Shown one piece after another: positions 34,201 through 40,447 of a stretch of DNA of 64,000 nucleotides (the first letter of the stretch is position 1; the number at the start of each line of letters is the position of its first letter). This stretch comes from an uncultured Pseudomonadales bacterium (GTDB lineage: Bacteria; Pseudomonadota; Gammaproteobacteria; Pseudomonadales; Azotimanducaceae): contig OY282430.1 of the NCBI GenBank assembly GCA_958296025.1, positions 2,294,001 to 2,358,000 of the forward strand. The letters are read 5' to 3'. Position numbers and translations under genes: made by a program. Under the pieces are notes generated by a model. It saw only the letters and a list, made by a program, of their open reading frames with translations, ran no database searches and was not told the DNA's origin.

Positions 34201-36853
34201 GGCGGTGACGGTTCTGGGGGTGGCGGACGCGGACTCGACGGACGGCTCGGCGACGGTTTCGCACGCGGCGTCCGGGGCGGACTACGACCTGGTCGCGGCG
34301 ACGGTGACGGTTGCGGTGCGCGACTCGGGCGCGGCGGGGGTGCGGGTGGAGCCGCCGCAGTTGACGGTGCGCGAGGGCGGTTCGGGGAGCTACCGGGTGC
34401 GGCTGAACACGCAGCCGACGGCGACGACGACGGTGACGGCGACGGCGACGAGCACGGCGCTGGCGATCGACGACGACGGGACGCCGCAGTCGCGGGCGCT
34501 GACGTTCACGACGGAGGACTGGGGCGTCGGGCAGGCGGTGACGGTTTCGGCGGGGGAGGACGACGGTTCGGAGGACGGGGCGTTCACGGTGACGCACGCG
34601 GTGTCGGGCTACGCCGGGGTTTCGTCGGCGCCGGCCCTGGCGGTGGCGGTGGAGGACGACGACGCGCCGGGCTTCGCGTTCGCTCCGGCGGGGGGCCTGC
34701 CGCTGTCGGAGCCGGCGCCGGGGGTCGATCCGGCGGCGTCCTCGGGGAGCTACTCGGTGCGCCTGGCGACGCAGCCGACGGCGACGACGACGGTTGCGGT
34801 CACGAGCGACGACGCCGGGGTGGAGGTGGACGGGGCGCCGCGGACGCTGACGTTCGACGGGTCGAACTGGGACGCGCCGCAGTCGGTGACGGTGCGGGCG
34901 GTTGCGGACGCGGACGCGGTCAGCGAGACGGCGTCGCTGCGCCACGCGGCGTCCGGCGGGGGCTACGGCGGGGTGTCGGCGTCCCTTCCGGTTCGGGTTT
35001 TGGACGCCACCGCGCCGCCGCCGGATCCGGAGCCGCCGCCGGTCAACCAGCCGCCGCGGGCGGTGGGTTCGCTCCCGGACCTAAACCTGGACGTGGGGGA
35101 GTCGGCTTCGCTGGCGCTGGCGGGCGCATTCGCGGACGACGGGCCGCTGACCCACCGAGCGGAGTCGTCGGACCCGTCGGTGGCCTCGGCGCGGGTTTCG
35201 GGCAACGCCGCGCTGCGGGTGGAGGGCCTGTCGGCGGGGCTGGCGACGGTGACGGCGACGGCGACGGACCGCGGCGGCCTGAGCGCCCGGCTGAGCTTCC
35301 GGGCGTCGGTGGGTCGGGTGCTGTCGTTCGCGGCGCCCTCGGCCTCGGCGCCGGAGGGCGGGGTGCTGCGCCTGGCGCTGGCGCTGAGCCGCCCGGCGAG
35401 CGCGGCGCTGTCCGTCGCCTGGGCCGCCCGTCCCGACGGCGACCCGGCCACCGCCGACGCGGACGCCGCCGACCTGGGGGCCATGAGCGGGACCGCCGCG
35501 TTCGCCGCCGGGGGGACGGAGGCCTTCATCGAAATCCCGGTGCCGGACGACGCCGACATCGAGCCGGCCCGGGAGTTCCTGGCGGTGGAGCTGGCGGCGC
35601 CGCCGGAGGGCGCGGGCTGGGCGCTGGGCCTCTCCGAGGCGCTGCTGGAGGTTCGGGAGGGGGTGTGCGACCGCTCGCCGGCGGTTCGCGACGCGCTGGT
35701 TCGGGACCCGCTGCGCGGGCCGCGGGCCTGCTGGGCGCCGACGCCGGCGGAGTTGGCCGACCGCGGCTACCTGAGCTTGGACCGGAAGGGGATCGCGGCG
35801 CTGCGCCCGCTGGACCTCCTGGGGCTTTCCGAGCTGCGCGTCCTGCACCTGCACGGCAACCGGCTGGCCGCCCTGCCGGAGGGCCTGTTCGCCGGCTTGG
35901 GCGCGCTGGAGCGCCTGCGCCTGGAAGGCAACCGCCTGGCCCGGCTGCCGACGGGGACCTTCGCCGGCCTGGGCCGGCTGTCGTCGCTGAACCTGGGCGG
36001 CAACCGGCTGACGGAGCTTGCGCCGGACCTTTTGGCGGGGACGCCGGGGCTGAAGCGCCTGGACCTGGGCGGCAACCGCGTCGAGTCGCTGCCGGCGGGC
36101 CTGTTCGCCGGCGCGGCGGGCCTTGCGGAGCTGAACCTTTCGGGCAACCCCGGCGCCCCGTTCCCGCTGGTCGTGCGCCTGGCCCGAACGGATGCCGAGT
36201 CCTGGGCGCCCGGCCCGGCGCGGGTGGAGGCGCGGGTCGCCGAGGGCGCCCCCTTCGCCCTGTCCGCCGGGCTCTTGGCGCAGGGCGCCGAACTGTCCGC
36301 GGCGCAAACGTCCGTGCCGGCCGGCGCCACCGCCGGCCCGCCGCTGCAGGCCGCGCAGGCCGGCCCGGGGGCCGCCCGCCTGTCCCTGGCCGCCGACCCC
36401 GCCGTTCCCGAGGACCTCTGCGGCGACGTGCAGGACAGCCTTCACCCCTGCTTCCGCGGCCTGGCCCCGCAGGCCGGCCCGCCCCTGGTCCTGTTCAAGG
36501 CGCCGCCGAGGCCGACGGGGCGGCCCCCGGTCCCGGCGCTCTCCGCCAACGGGGACCGGGCGTCGCTCGCCTTGGACGGGCTGTTCGACCTCGCCGAGGC
36601 CGGCGACCGGCTGGCCTACGAGGCCCGCTCCGACCGCCCGGACCTGCTCGCCGCCCGCATCGCCGACGGCCGGCTGGTGCTGGAGGCCAACGAGGACGGC
36701 CTGGACGGAACCGCCGTCGTCACCGTCACCGCGACCGACCCCGACGGCCTCTCCGCCTCCATCACCCTCACCCTCACCGTCGAGTTCGCCCCGACCGCCA
36801 CCCCCAACTGGCGCCTGCAGTGGATGCGAACCCTGAGCGAGGCGAGCGAGTAA
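22253..36853 (+). CDS. Giant Calx-beta-repeat / LRR exported protein A
   Basis: A 4866-residue exported repeat protein. A Sec signal ends near residue 51 (LLLLAFAAAAPDAAAQ); in-frame ATGs at 22277 and 22313 could also serve as the start. Residues 52-3180 are Calx-beta modules: two opening ones, two more groups of TVALSLSP/LSISSPSVTEGDSGS type, and 17 copies of a 116-residue unit (ITLTV.D.SVGEGDGATTITVTATV ... TPTNDAVDETDETVTV ... TITLTDDD). The acidic DDD and DETDET clusters are the Ca2+-binding positions of Calx-beta. Residues about 3180-4260 are a second repeat type (LTFT..NW....TVTV.A..DDDA). Then come an Ig-like domain (PPRAVGSLPDLNLDVGE), another Calx-beta, a Cys-capped LRR block of five to six repeats (about 4470-4640) and a final Ig-like domain. 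No C-terminal anchor is visible (ends LQWMRTLSEASE). Likely a Ca2+-stiffened adhesin; inference. Confidence 0.88.
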   Translation: MGWMQGPDMPLLFSLPRFEGMTRRIAGRRCAHLVPLLLLAFAAAAPDAAAQTTISVNSPSVTEGNSGTTTLTFTLTLSRASPEGKETVRYRDDGTGTATAGTDYVELSTIDDKDANYAVVTFDAFETTATINVTVNGDTDVEADETIKLALSNPVDATLAATTATGTITNDDLPTLSINSPRVTEGAAGTTANLTYTVSLTPASTQQVTVNWAEGTGGTATSGMDYTAITGGTLTFAAGTTSQTFNVSVKGDPLDEADETVIATLSSPTNATVSTTAGTGTGTITDDDDPPTVSVAAASVTEGDSGSKNLTFTATLSADSGREVTVDWAEGTGGTATSGTDYTAITGGKLTFAAGTRSQTFHVSVTGDVVDESNETVVVALSSPTNATISATAGSATGTITDNDATPTSITLTVNDDSVDEGDGDTTITVTATVDGTTRFGVDKTVTVSVAGSGTAGAVDFAAVTDFDITIAAGTASKSETFTLSPTDDSVDETDETITVSGASTGLTVNQDTITLSDDDAAPTSITLSVDDSSVAEDDGATTITVTATVDGTTRFVDDTTVAVSVAGSGTAAAVDFAAVSNFNISIGAGEASGTETFTLTPTDDTVHEANETITVSGTSGALTVNSATITLTDDEALPTVALSLSPTSIGEAGGASTVTATLSAVSSAAVTLTVGAAAGTGAVAADFSLSTAKTLTIAAGATTSTGTVTVTAADNDVDAANKSVTVSATATGGNGVAAPSDVTLTLTDDDTAGVTFNPTTLTLTEQGASQKFTMVLDSEPTGLVYITFHPDPGISVKGAVAPGTYSWGSLDSSNWDTGITARELTVAALADSNMQDETRYVKYSMSGYGSLDAPFSNPRNGVKVMVIDDDKPTVTLSLSPSSISENGGVATVTATLDEAATVATTVTVAAAAGTDTDASDFTLSSANTLTIAAGDTTSTGTVTITGVDNALDEPDKSVAVSGAVSHNGVATPTAKTLTITDDDPAPMLSISSPSVTEGDSGSRNLTFTATLSAASGRQVTVQYADAGTGTATSGTDYTAITAGTLTFAAGTTSQTFNVAVTGDVLDEADETVKVRLKDPVNAAVSTTAGTGTGTITDDDATPTLSISSPSVMEGDSGSAALTYTVTLSAASGRPVTVQYADAGTGTATSGTDYTAITAGTLTFAAGTTSRTFSVLVTGDVVDESNETVVVTLSSPTNATLSSTAASATGTITDDDGAPDTITLTVDDDDVGEGDGATTITVTATVDGTTRFAAAKTVTVSVADSGTAGAVDFAAVSNFNISIAAGAASGTGSFTLTPTDDSDDETDETITVSGTSTGLTVNPATISLTDDDGTPTSITLTVNDDSVGEGDGATTITVTATLDGSTTLGSATTVRVHVAGSGAATAVDFDTVSAFDITIAAGDASGTADFTLTPTNDAVDETDETITVRGASTGLTVNSATISLTDNDAAPTAITLTVSDSSVGEGDGATSITVTATVDGTTRFAEAKTVRVSVAGSGTARAVDFAAVEAFNIEIAAEAASDTAGFTLTPTDDAVDETNETVTVRGTSSGLTVNSATISLTDDDGAPTAITLTVDDSSVGEGDGAATITVTATVDGTMRFAEDTTVTVSVAGSGTATAVDFAAVSSFDITIPAGAASKTGSFTLTPTNDAVDETDETVTVGGTSGSLTVNSATITLTDNDAAPTEITLTVSDDSVSEGDGATTITVTATVDGTTRFAEATTVTVIVTGGGTPGGVNFSAGLDFDIVIAAGAASGASDFMLTPTDDALDGVNETVTFAGYSGSLTVNDATITLTDDDATPTAITLTVDDDSVAEDDGATTITVTATVDGGTRFITDTTVTVSVAGSGAAGAVDFAAVSDFDITIQAADASKTGTFTLTPTNDAFDETNETITVSGTSGSLTVNSATITLTDDDDAPTAITLTVDDSSVAEDDGATTITVTATVDGASRFVDATTVTVSVAGSGTATAVDFAAVSDFDITIAAGAASKTGTFTLTPTNDAVDETNETITVSGTSGSLTVNSATITLTDDDATPSITLTVNDNSVAEDDGATTITVTATVDGTTRFAGATAVTVSVGGSGTASAVDFAAVSDFDITIAAGEASKTGTFTLTPTNDAVDETNETVTVSGSSGTLTVNSATITLTDDDDAPTAITLTVDDDGVGEDDGATTITVTATVDGTTRFAAATTVTVSVAGSGTPTAVDFASVSDFDIEIPAGEGSGTGTFTLTPTDDADDETDETVTVSGSSGSLTVNSDTINLTDDDGVPTSITLTVDDDDVGEGDGAATITVTASANGVTGFTQPQTVRVSVAGSGAAAAVDFASVPAFDIMLPAGALSASGAFTLTPINDTADEADETITVSGVSGSLPVNSATISLTDDDGVPTSLTLTVDDDFVSEGDGPATIRVTATLNGTGRFGEAKTVRVRVSGSGTATAVDFASVPEFDITINASAASGTGTFTLTPTDDVVDETNETIKVRGTASGLRVNSDTITLADDDATPTAISLTVNDNSVGEGDGATTITVTATVDGATRFAEATTVSVSVAGSGTATAVDFAAVSDFDIEIAAEAASGTETFTLTPTNDVVDETTETVTVSGESGSLTVSSATISLTDNDAAPTSITLTVDDNSVGEGDGATTITVTATVGSTRFAAARTVTVSVAGSGTATAVDFAAVSDFDITIAAGMASGTNTFTLTPTNDLLDETDETITVSGTSGTLTVTSATISLTDDDATPTLSISEPSVSEGDSGSTSLTYTVTLSAASARQVTVQYADAGTGTATSGTDYTAITAGTLTFTAGTTSQTFSVSVTGDVLAESNETVVVALSSPTNATISATAGSATGTITNDDAAPTSITLTVNDNSVAEGDGPTTITVTATVDGTTRFAAGTTVTVSVADSGTATAVDFASVSDFDITIAAGEASKTGTFTLTPTNDAVDETNETVTVSGESGSLTVNSATITLTDDDAAPTAITLTVNDNSVAEDDGATTITVTATVDGTTRFAAATTVTVSVAGSGTATAVDFAAVSDFDITIAAEAASKTGTFTLTPTNDAEDEADETVTVSGESGSLTVNSATITLADDDPMPSLSIDSPIVAEGNAGAKDMTFTVTLSAASGQQVTVDYAVDSTDPGTATSGTDYAPVSSGTLTFAVGATSETITVSVTGDTAMEPDETVRLTLSAPTNATLGTATGVGTIVSEDGVSLLRIDADPTTPNVDPGPLALNELSTDPANSKSYSVRLKTPPTQTATVTITSGDTGAVTVNDTDGDNTNGVQNTLTFTAQNWSEARTVTLTAAEDDDGADESVAVTHAASTASNSEYTGMTASLTATVDDDETPAVVIDADPSTANMDEAGPLTLTEGHASNAAKTYSVRLATEPTQTVTVTLTSADTGAVSIDDTDGDNTNGVQNALTFTSTTWETAQSVTARAADDDDATDESVALGATASTATTSEYTGVTASLAAAVDDDETRAVTLGAATLSVPENGSAMYTAKLAAQPVGGNATVTITGAAGGITASPTTLTFTRSNWSATRTVTVSAANDANTANEVATLTHTPTGADYGGVTPAALAATATDDDTPSLRVSPTVLTVAEGGSAAYKVRLNTQPSAGVTVTVGGATGAVTVDTDGDATGDQSTLTFTTTDWGTDREVKVSAAADDDATNETLTLGHTANGGDYTGLDGSARPGVEVTVEDDDTPAIVIDADPSTTNVDETGPLALNELSTDPANSKSYTVRLATEPTTAVTVEVESGDRAVSVDTDMTPRTRTLAFTRTNWSSPQTVTATAAEDDDASDERVTIEHSAAGGDYQGVEASLVATTVDDDEPALVVDASALTAAGLAEGASGTYSVRLATQPTGAVRVSVSVSGGVSVDADGDQAGDQGSLRFGTADWSVPKAVAVRALPDDDAAAGTATLGHSASGSDYGGVSADAFSFEVRDGDAPALAVSASTLAVNEGSSAAYSVALATRPVGGPVTVALSSSDAAAATVSPATLRFTAGNWDRPRAVTVLGVADADSTDGSATVSHAASGADYDLVAATVTVAVRDSGAAGVRVEPPQLTVREGGSGSYRVRLNTQPTATTTVTATATSTALAIDDDGTPQSRALTFTTEDWGVGQAVTVSAGEDDGSEDGAFTVTHAVSGYAGVSSAPALAVAVEDDDAPGFAFAPAGGLPLSEPAPGVDPAASSGSYSVRLATQPTATTTVAVTSDDAGVEVDGAPRTLTFDGSNWDAPQSVTVRAVADADAVSETASLRHAASGGGYGGVSASLPVRVLDATAPPPDPEPPPVNQPPRAVGSLPDLNLDVGESASLALAGAFADDGPLTHRAESSDPSVASARVSGNAALRVEGLSAGLATVTATATDRGGLSARLSFRASVGRVLSFAAPSASAPEGGVLRLALALSRPASAALSVAWAARPDGDPATADADAADLGAMSGTAAFAAGGTEAFIEIPVPDDADIEPAREFLAVELAAPPEGAGWALGLSEALLEVREGVCDRSPAVRDALVRDPLRGPRACWAPTPAELADRGYLSLDRKGIAALRPLDLLGLSELRVLHLHGNRLAALPEGLFAGLGALERLRLEGNRLARLPTGTFAGLGRLSSLNLGGNRLTELAPDLLAGTPGLKRLDLGGNRVESLPAGLFAGAAGLAELNLSGNPGAPFPLVVRLARTDAESWAPGPARVEARVAEGAPFALSAGLLAQGAELSAAQTSVPAGATAGPPLQAAQAGPGAARLSLAADPAVPEDLCGDVQDSLHPCFRGLAPQAGPPLVLFKAPPRPTGRPPVPALSANGDRASLALDGLFDLAEAGDRLAYEARSDRPDLLAARIADGRLVLEANEDGLDGTAVVTVTATDPDGLSASITLTLTVEFAPTATPNWRLQWMRTLSEASE
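25909..31450 (+). repeat. Tandem 348-bp Calx-beta array of giant A
   Basis: Units 3-17 of the 116-residue module. The marker GATCACGCTGACGGT (or its one-base variants) recurs at 26263, 26611, 26959, 27307, 27655 and 28003, which is an exact 348-bp step; a few units are one codon shorter (TPSITLTV form). One foreign-type Calx-beta (LSISEPSVSEGDSGS) interrupts the array at about 30425-30770. Two further units of the same type lie at about 23470-24160. Confidence 0.85.
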
Positions 36854-36921
36854 TGTGGCGCCTCAGCCATGGCGCGATGGCCAGCAGCAGGGCGCCAACC
36901 GCCACGGCCACCAGTGCAAGA
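35055..36921 (+). repeat. 3' block shared by giants A and B (copy in A)
   Basis: From the GCGGTGGGTTCGCTCCCGGA segment to beyond the stop codon, the DNA is nearly identical to 50330-52110. The match covers the Ig-like, Calx-beta, LRR and final Ig-like parts plus 68 bp after the stop. It ends abruptly at 36921, where the sequence switches to the TPR-like fragment. Within the block A has one additional LRR pair relative to B. Confidence 0.8.
36854..36921 (-). pseudogene. Stub of transporter C-terminus carried with giant A's 3' flank
   Basis: Read on the minus strand this gives LALVAVAVGALLLAIAPWLRR, the last about 22 codons of the transporter relic found intact at its 3' end beside giant B (52035-52469). 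The stub has lost 14 bp near the giant's stop codon. It marks how far the duplicated DNA extended. Confidence 0.7.
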
Positions 36922-37381
36922 CCTGTACGGCTGGATGGCGTGGCGTTCCCACCAGCCGGCGCCGCGGGACCCGCCGAGCGCCATCCATCGCAACGAGATG
37001 CTGAGGGCCTACGGCGAATACCTGGGTCTGGCGCAGGCCGACGAACGGTCTTCGATGAACGGCTACGTCGAGGACGTCGTACCGTTGGCCGAAGGCAACT
37101 ACTGGTCGCTCATGGGCATGTCCAAGGCGCTCGCGACCCAGTCGGGCGACCGGTCGCTGCGGCTGGCGGAAACCTACCTGCGGCGGGCCCTGGAGCTGGC
37201 CGGGGACGACCGCGGCAAGAAGAATCGGGCGACGGAACGCTTCGTCGAGGGGCAGATCGCGTGGCGTCGGGGCGATATCGGCACGGCGAGGACGCTGTTC
37301 CGGGAATCCCTGTCGATCGACCGCGACGCGGACAATCCTGCCCGCCAGGCGCTTGAGAAGCTGGACTCCTCCGGCGGCTGA
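36922..37381 (+). CDS. TPR-like protein, 5'-truncated
   Basis: About 153 residues starting abruptly at the duplication junction (DLYGWMAWRSHQPAPRDPPS), so the natural start has been lost; in-frame ATGs at 36936 and about 36994 could still start translation. The C-terminal 110 residues look like tetratricopeptide helices (YWSLMGMSKALATQ, LRLAETYLRRALELAGDD, ATERFVEGQIAWRRGDIGTARTLFRESLSID). It lies 19 bp before the GT22 mannosyltransferase on the same strand and was probably part of that glycosylation operon. It may be non-functional now. Confidence 0.55.
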
Positions 37382-37400
37382 CGAGGGCTCGGAGGGGGCG

Positions 37401-39116
37401 ATGGCGAAGCGGCGGAAGGAGGCGCGGAAGATGCGCCGCGCCGAACGGCCCCGGCCGAAGAGGGCCGGGACGGCGCGCCCGCGCGTGACCCCCGGCGCCG
37501 CGCTGGCGTCGCTGGCGCACCCGTGCGAGCCCGAGGGCCCGGTGTGGAAACACCTGTGGTCCGTGCTCGCGCTGGCCTTCGCAGCGCGCGCGTTCGTCGC
37601 CTTGTCCGGCGACTTCGCGCTGCATCCGGACGAGATCATGCAATATCTGGAGCAGGCGCACCGTCTGGTCTTCGGCAACGGCATCGTCCACTGGGAGCAC
37701 TTCTACGGTGCGCGCCCGTGGCTGGTGCCCGGCCTGATCGCCGGGATCCTGGCGCTGTTCGACGCCGTGGGCCTCGACCGGCCCGTCTGGTACGTCGGCG
37801 GCGTCGAGCTGGCCTTCTGCGCCCTTTCCCTAGCGGTGCCGGCCGGAATGTACTTCTTCGCCCGCCACCACTTCGACGAAAGCGCGGCCCGGGTCGCGCT
37901 CGTGGCCGGGGCATTCTGGTACGAGCTGGTCGGCTTCGCCCACAAGCCGATGACCGAGTTCGTGGCCACCGGCCTGCTGGTGGCGTTGCTGGCGCTGTGC
38001 GTGCGCCCGAACCCGGCCCGGCCGGGGGTGATCTGGCCGGCGGCCCTCCTGGCGGTGCTGGCCACGGCGGTGCGGATGCAGTACGCCCCGCTCGCGCTGG
38101 TGCTGCTCGGCCTGATCTTCCTGCGCGCCGGTGGGGCGTCCGGGCCGGGCGGCGCGTGGTGGCGGGGCGCACGGGCGCAGCTCGCGTTCGCCGCGGCCCT
38201 GTTCTTCCTCACGGTCGGCGCCTTCGACGGGCTGACGTGGGGCGCCGAGCCGTTCCACTCCTATCTCGCCAACCTGCGGTTCAATCTGGCGCTGGAGGAG
38301 ACGCGCGCCGGTTCGATCCCGACCTGGCAATACCTGTGGTGGCTCCTGCTCGCCACGGCGGGGCTGGGTGCGCTCTGCCTGGCGGCGTCGTTGCGCGACC
38401 CGCGCCGTTACGGACTTCTCCTCGGGCTCGTCGTTCTGGCGCTGATCGTCCATTCCGCGGAGGCGCACAAGGAATACCGCTTCGTCTTCGTCGTCGTCCC
38501 GTTGTGGCTGCTGATCGGCGCCGACGTGGCGGCGCGGCTCGCCGCCCGCCGGCGGGCGTGGGTCTTCGGCGCGGCCGGCGCCGCGTTCGCCGCGGTCTCC
38601 CTGGCCGGGCTCCTGAACGCCCTGCCGCGCCAGGACGACGCCTGGAGGTTGATCTTCGCGCCGGAGGAGACCCCGGTCAGGTTCGTCCGCGGCCAGGACC
38701 CCCTCTTCGCCGCCTACCGCCACCTCGCCGAGGCGCCCGGCGTCCTCGCCGTATGGCACATCGACCGCCACTACCACGCCCTTCCCGGCTATTACTACCT
38801 GCATCGCGAGATACCGCTTTACGACGCGACGACCGGCGGCGCCCTCGTCGGCGCGGACATGCCGACGGTCCTGGCCTCGGTCAGCCACATCCTGTCCGCG
38901 GATCCGCGCCTTTCCGCCCCCGGCTACGCGGAGGAGCAGACCTTCGGCGACATCCGCGTCCTGCGCCGCCTGGAAAACGACGCTCCCGTCCGCCACTGGC
39001 GCGAATTCACGCCGACCGTGACCGAAAGGTCGGCCGACCGGATCATGTCCCTCCTTTACCCTGACGCGCCGCCGCCGCCTGCCGATTTCGGGATCCGCTT
39101 CGCCGCTCCGGAATGA
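37401..39116 (+). CDS. GT22-family (PIG-B/Alg9-like) mannosyltransferase
   Basis: A 571-residue GT-C-fold membrane glycosyltransferase that uses a polyprenyl-phosphate mannose donor. The catalytic first-loop motif is LHPDEIMQYLEQAH (His-Pro-Asp-Glu at about 74-78), and the family-specific HKEYRF motif is at about 356-361 between membrane segments. About ten hydrophobic segments follow a basic N-terminus rich in Lys/Arg. The ATG at 37401 sits behind GGAGGGGGCG. GT22 enzymes add mannose to lipid-linked glycans such as GPI or dolichol precursors in eukaryotes; bacterial members act on envelope glycans. The neighbouring GT2-GtrA gene would supply the donor. The acceptor is unknown; the giant proteins are possible but unproven. 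Confidence 0.8.
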   Translation: MAKRRKEARKMRRAERPRPKRAGTARPRVTPGAALASLAHPCEPEGPVWKHLWSVLALAFAARAFVALSGDFALHPDEIMQYLEQAHRLVFGNGIVHWEHFYGARPWLVPGLIAGILALFDAVGLDRPVWYVGGVELAFCALSLAVPAGMYFFARHHFDESAARVALVAGAFWYELVGFAHKPMTEFVATGLLVALLALCVRPNPARPGVIWPAALLAVLATAVRMQYAPLALVLLGLIFLRAGGASGPGGAWWRGARAQLAFAAALFFLTVGAFDGLTWGAEPFHSYLANLRFNLALEETRAGSIPTWQYLWWLLLATAGLGALCLAASLRDPRRYGLLLGLVVLALIVHSAEAHKEYRFVFVVVPLWLLIGADVAARLAARRRAWVFGAAGAAFAAVSLAGLLNALPRQDDAWRLIFAPEETPVRFVRGQDPLFAAYRHLAEAPGVLAVWHIDRHYHALPGYYYLHREIPLYDATTGGALVGADMPTVLASVSHILSADPRLSAPGYAEEQTFGDIRVLRRLENDAPVRHWREFTPTVTERSADRIMSLLYPDAPPPPADFGIRFAAPE

Positions 39117-39132
39117 CGGCGCGAGGGTCCCC

Positions 39133-39246
39133 ATGACGCCGATCCTTCCGGTGGTGCCGGCGGGCGGGTCGGGTACGCGCCTCCGGCCGCTGTCCCGCGC
39201 CCTCCGCCCGAAGCAGTTCCTAGCCCTGACCGGCGGCCGCCCGTGA
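39133..39246 (+). pseudogene. manC: Mannose-1-phosphate guanylyltransferase, 5' stub
   Basis: The 37 codons read MTPILPVVPAGGSGTRLRPL then RPKQFLAL, which is the nucleotide-binding start of ManC/AlgA-type GDP-mannose pyrophosphorylases (GGSGTRLWPLSR...PKQF). The frame stops right after TGGRP, 4 bp before the convergent GT2 gene, so about 430 residues are missing. It follows the GT22 gene by 16 bp. The operon therefore once carried its own GDP-mannose supply. Confidence 0.75.
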
Positions 39247-39250
39247 GCCG

Positions 39251-40447
39251 CTATTTCGGGGCCGTGTCCTGGAACGTCCAGTAGGAGTTCGTGAGGTAGT
39301 TCAGCGCCACGGCGGGGACGATGGCGCAGGCTTGGAGCAGCACCGGCGAGGCGCACGGGAAGAGGACCGACAGGCCGACGAAGATGGCATAGCTCAGGGC
39401 GAGTGCGGCCATCGAGACGGCGTTGTATTTCAGGCCCCAGACGCGCTTGCGGCCGATCATGACCCGGTCGGCGAAGGTCCAGTAGTTGTGCATCAGGAAG
39501 TTCGAGACGATCGACAGCTCGACGGCGATCGGCGACGCCAGGAATTTGTGCACCCCGAGATCGAGCAGGATCCGGAACGATCCGAGGTTGACCGGCACGC
39601 CGACGAGGCCCGTCAGCCCGTACTTGAGGAGAACCCGATGGCTCGTCAGGCGCAGCCACCAGACGGTGCAGAAGAACTCCAGGATGCTCCGGGCGCCGAG
39701 CTTCGTCCGCCCACGCTCGCGGTCGCGGAAGTGGATCGGTTCCTCGACGACCCGCGCGCCGGCGTGGATCAGGCGATGCAGGAGCATTATCTGGAAGGTG
39801 TGGCCCCGCGCCCGGATGTCCTCCACCCTCACGGCGCGGAGCGCTTCCGCCCGGATCGCCTTGAAGCCCGAGGTGCAGTCGCGGACTCCCCGGATATCGG
39901 CGATGTACCGGGCGAAGCGGTTGCCCCAACGGGACAGCAGCCGCCTTCCGACGTGCCAGCGCGGGTCGAGCGAGCCGCCGGCGACGTAGCGGCTGCCGAT
40001 CGCCACGTCGGCGCCGTCCGCGAGGCGATCCAGCAGCAGCCGCGCGGCGGCGGGGTCGTGGGAGAAGTCGGCGTCCATCTGCACGACCGCATTCGCGCCG
40101 AGGGTCTCCAGGGCATACGTCATCCCCCGCACGCAGGCCTGCCCGAATCCGCGCCGCGGACCCTCGAGCAGGCGGACGCGGCCATCCGCCGCGGCGAGCT
40201 CCCGGACCAGACGGCCGGTGCCGTCCAGGCTCTCGTCGTCAATGACCAGGAACGCGGCGTCCGGATCCGTGTACAGCCCGGTCAGGCGCCGCAGCAGCGG
40301 AACGATGTTCGGCGCTTCGTTGTACGCAGGGACGACGAAGCATGCGCCGGCCCCGGCGGTCTTGCTCGGAGCGAGGGCCGGTGGAGTGTCCTCGCGGAGG
40401 GTTTCCCCCGGATGCACCGGGTCCATGGAAGGGCGTCTCTCGATCAT
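39251..40447 (-). CDS. Polyprenyl-phosphate mannose synthase-like GT2 fused to GtrA domain
   Basis: A 398-residue protein. Residues about 35-265 are a GT2 glycosyltransferase of the dolichyl-phosphate mannose synthase type: VVPAYNEAPNI, LVIDDESLDGTG, then the DxD MDADFSHDP, IGSRYVAGG, and DCTSGFKAIRAEAL, RGHTFQIMLLHR. Residues about 285-398 are a GtrA-like four-helix membrane domain (KYGLTGLVGVPVNLGSFRILLD, NYWTFADR, NSYWTFQD). DPMS-GtrA fusions make polyprenyl-phosphate sugars and help flip them. It is convergent with the GT22 gene. The ATG at 40447 (MIERRPSMDP) follows GGAG. Its first 33 codons are included in the block duplicated ahead of giant C. Confidence 0.85.
   Translation of the reverse strand: MIERRPSMDPVHPGETLREDTPPALAPSKTAGAGACFVVPAYNEAPNIVPLLRRLTGLYTDPDAAFLVIDDESLDGTGRLVRELAAADGRVRLLEGPRRGFGQACVRGMTYALETLGANAVVQMDADFSHDPAAARLLLDRLADGADVAIGSRYVAGGSLDPRWHVGRRLLSRWGNRFARYIADIRGVRDCTSGFKAIRAEALRAVRVEDIRARGHTFQIMLLHRLIHAGARVVEEPIHFRDRERGRTKLGARSILEFFCTVWWLRLTSHRVLLKYGLTGLVGVPVNLGSFRILLDLGVHKFLASPIAVELSIVSNFLMHNYWTFADRVMIGRKRVWGLKYNAVSMAALALSYAIFVGLSVLFPCASPVLLQACAIVPAVALNYLTNSYWTFQDTAPK

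Noticed and set aside
30788-34945. Very long minus-strand open frames opposite the giant genes (also 41270-44935, 45229-50247, 53709-57806, 58364-62122, 60264-63533)
   Set aside because: They encode only Arg/His/Gly- or Val/Ser-rich repeats mirroring the Calx-beta codons. Biased G+C-rich codons such as GAC, ACG and GTG leave few stops on the opposite strand. They have no ribosome-binding sites or recognisable domains.
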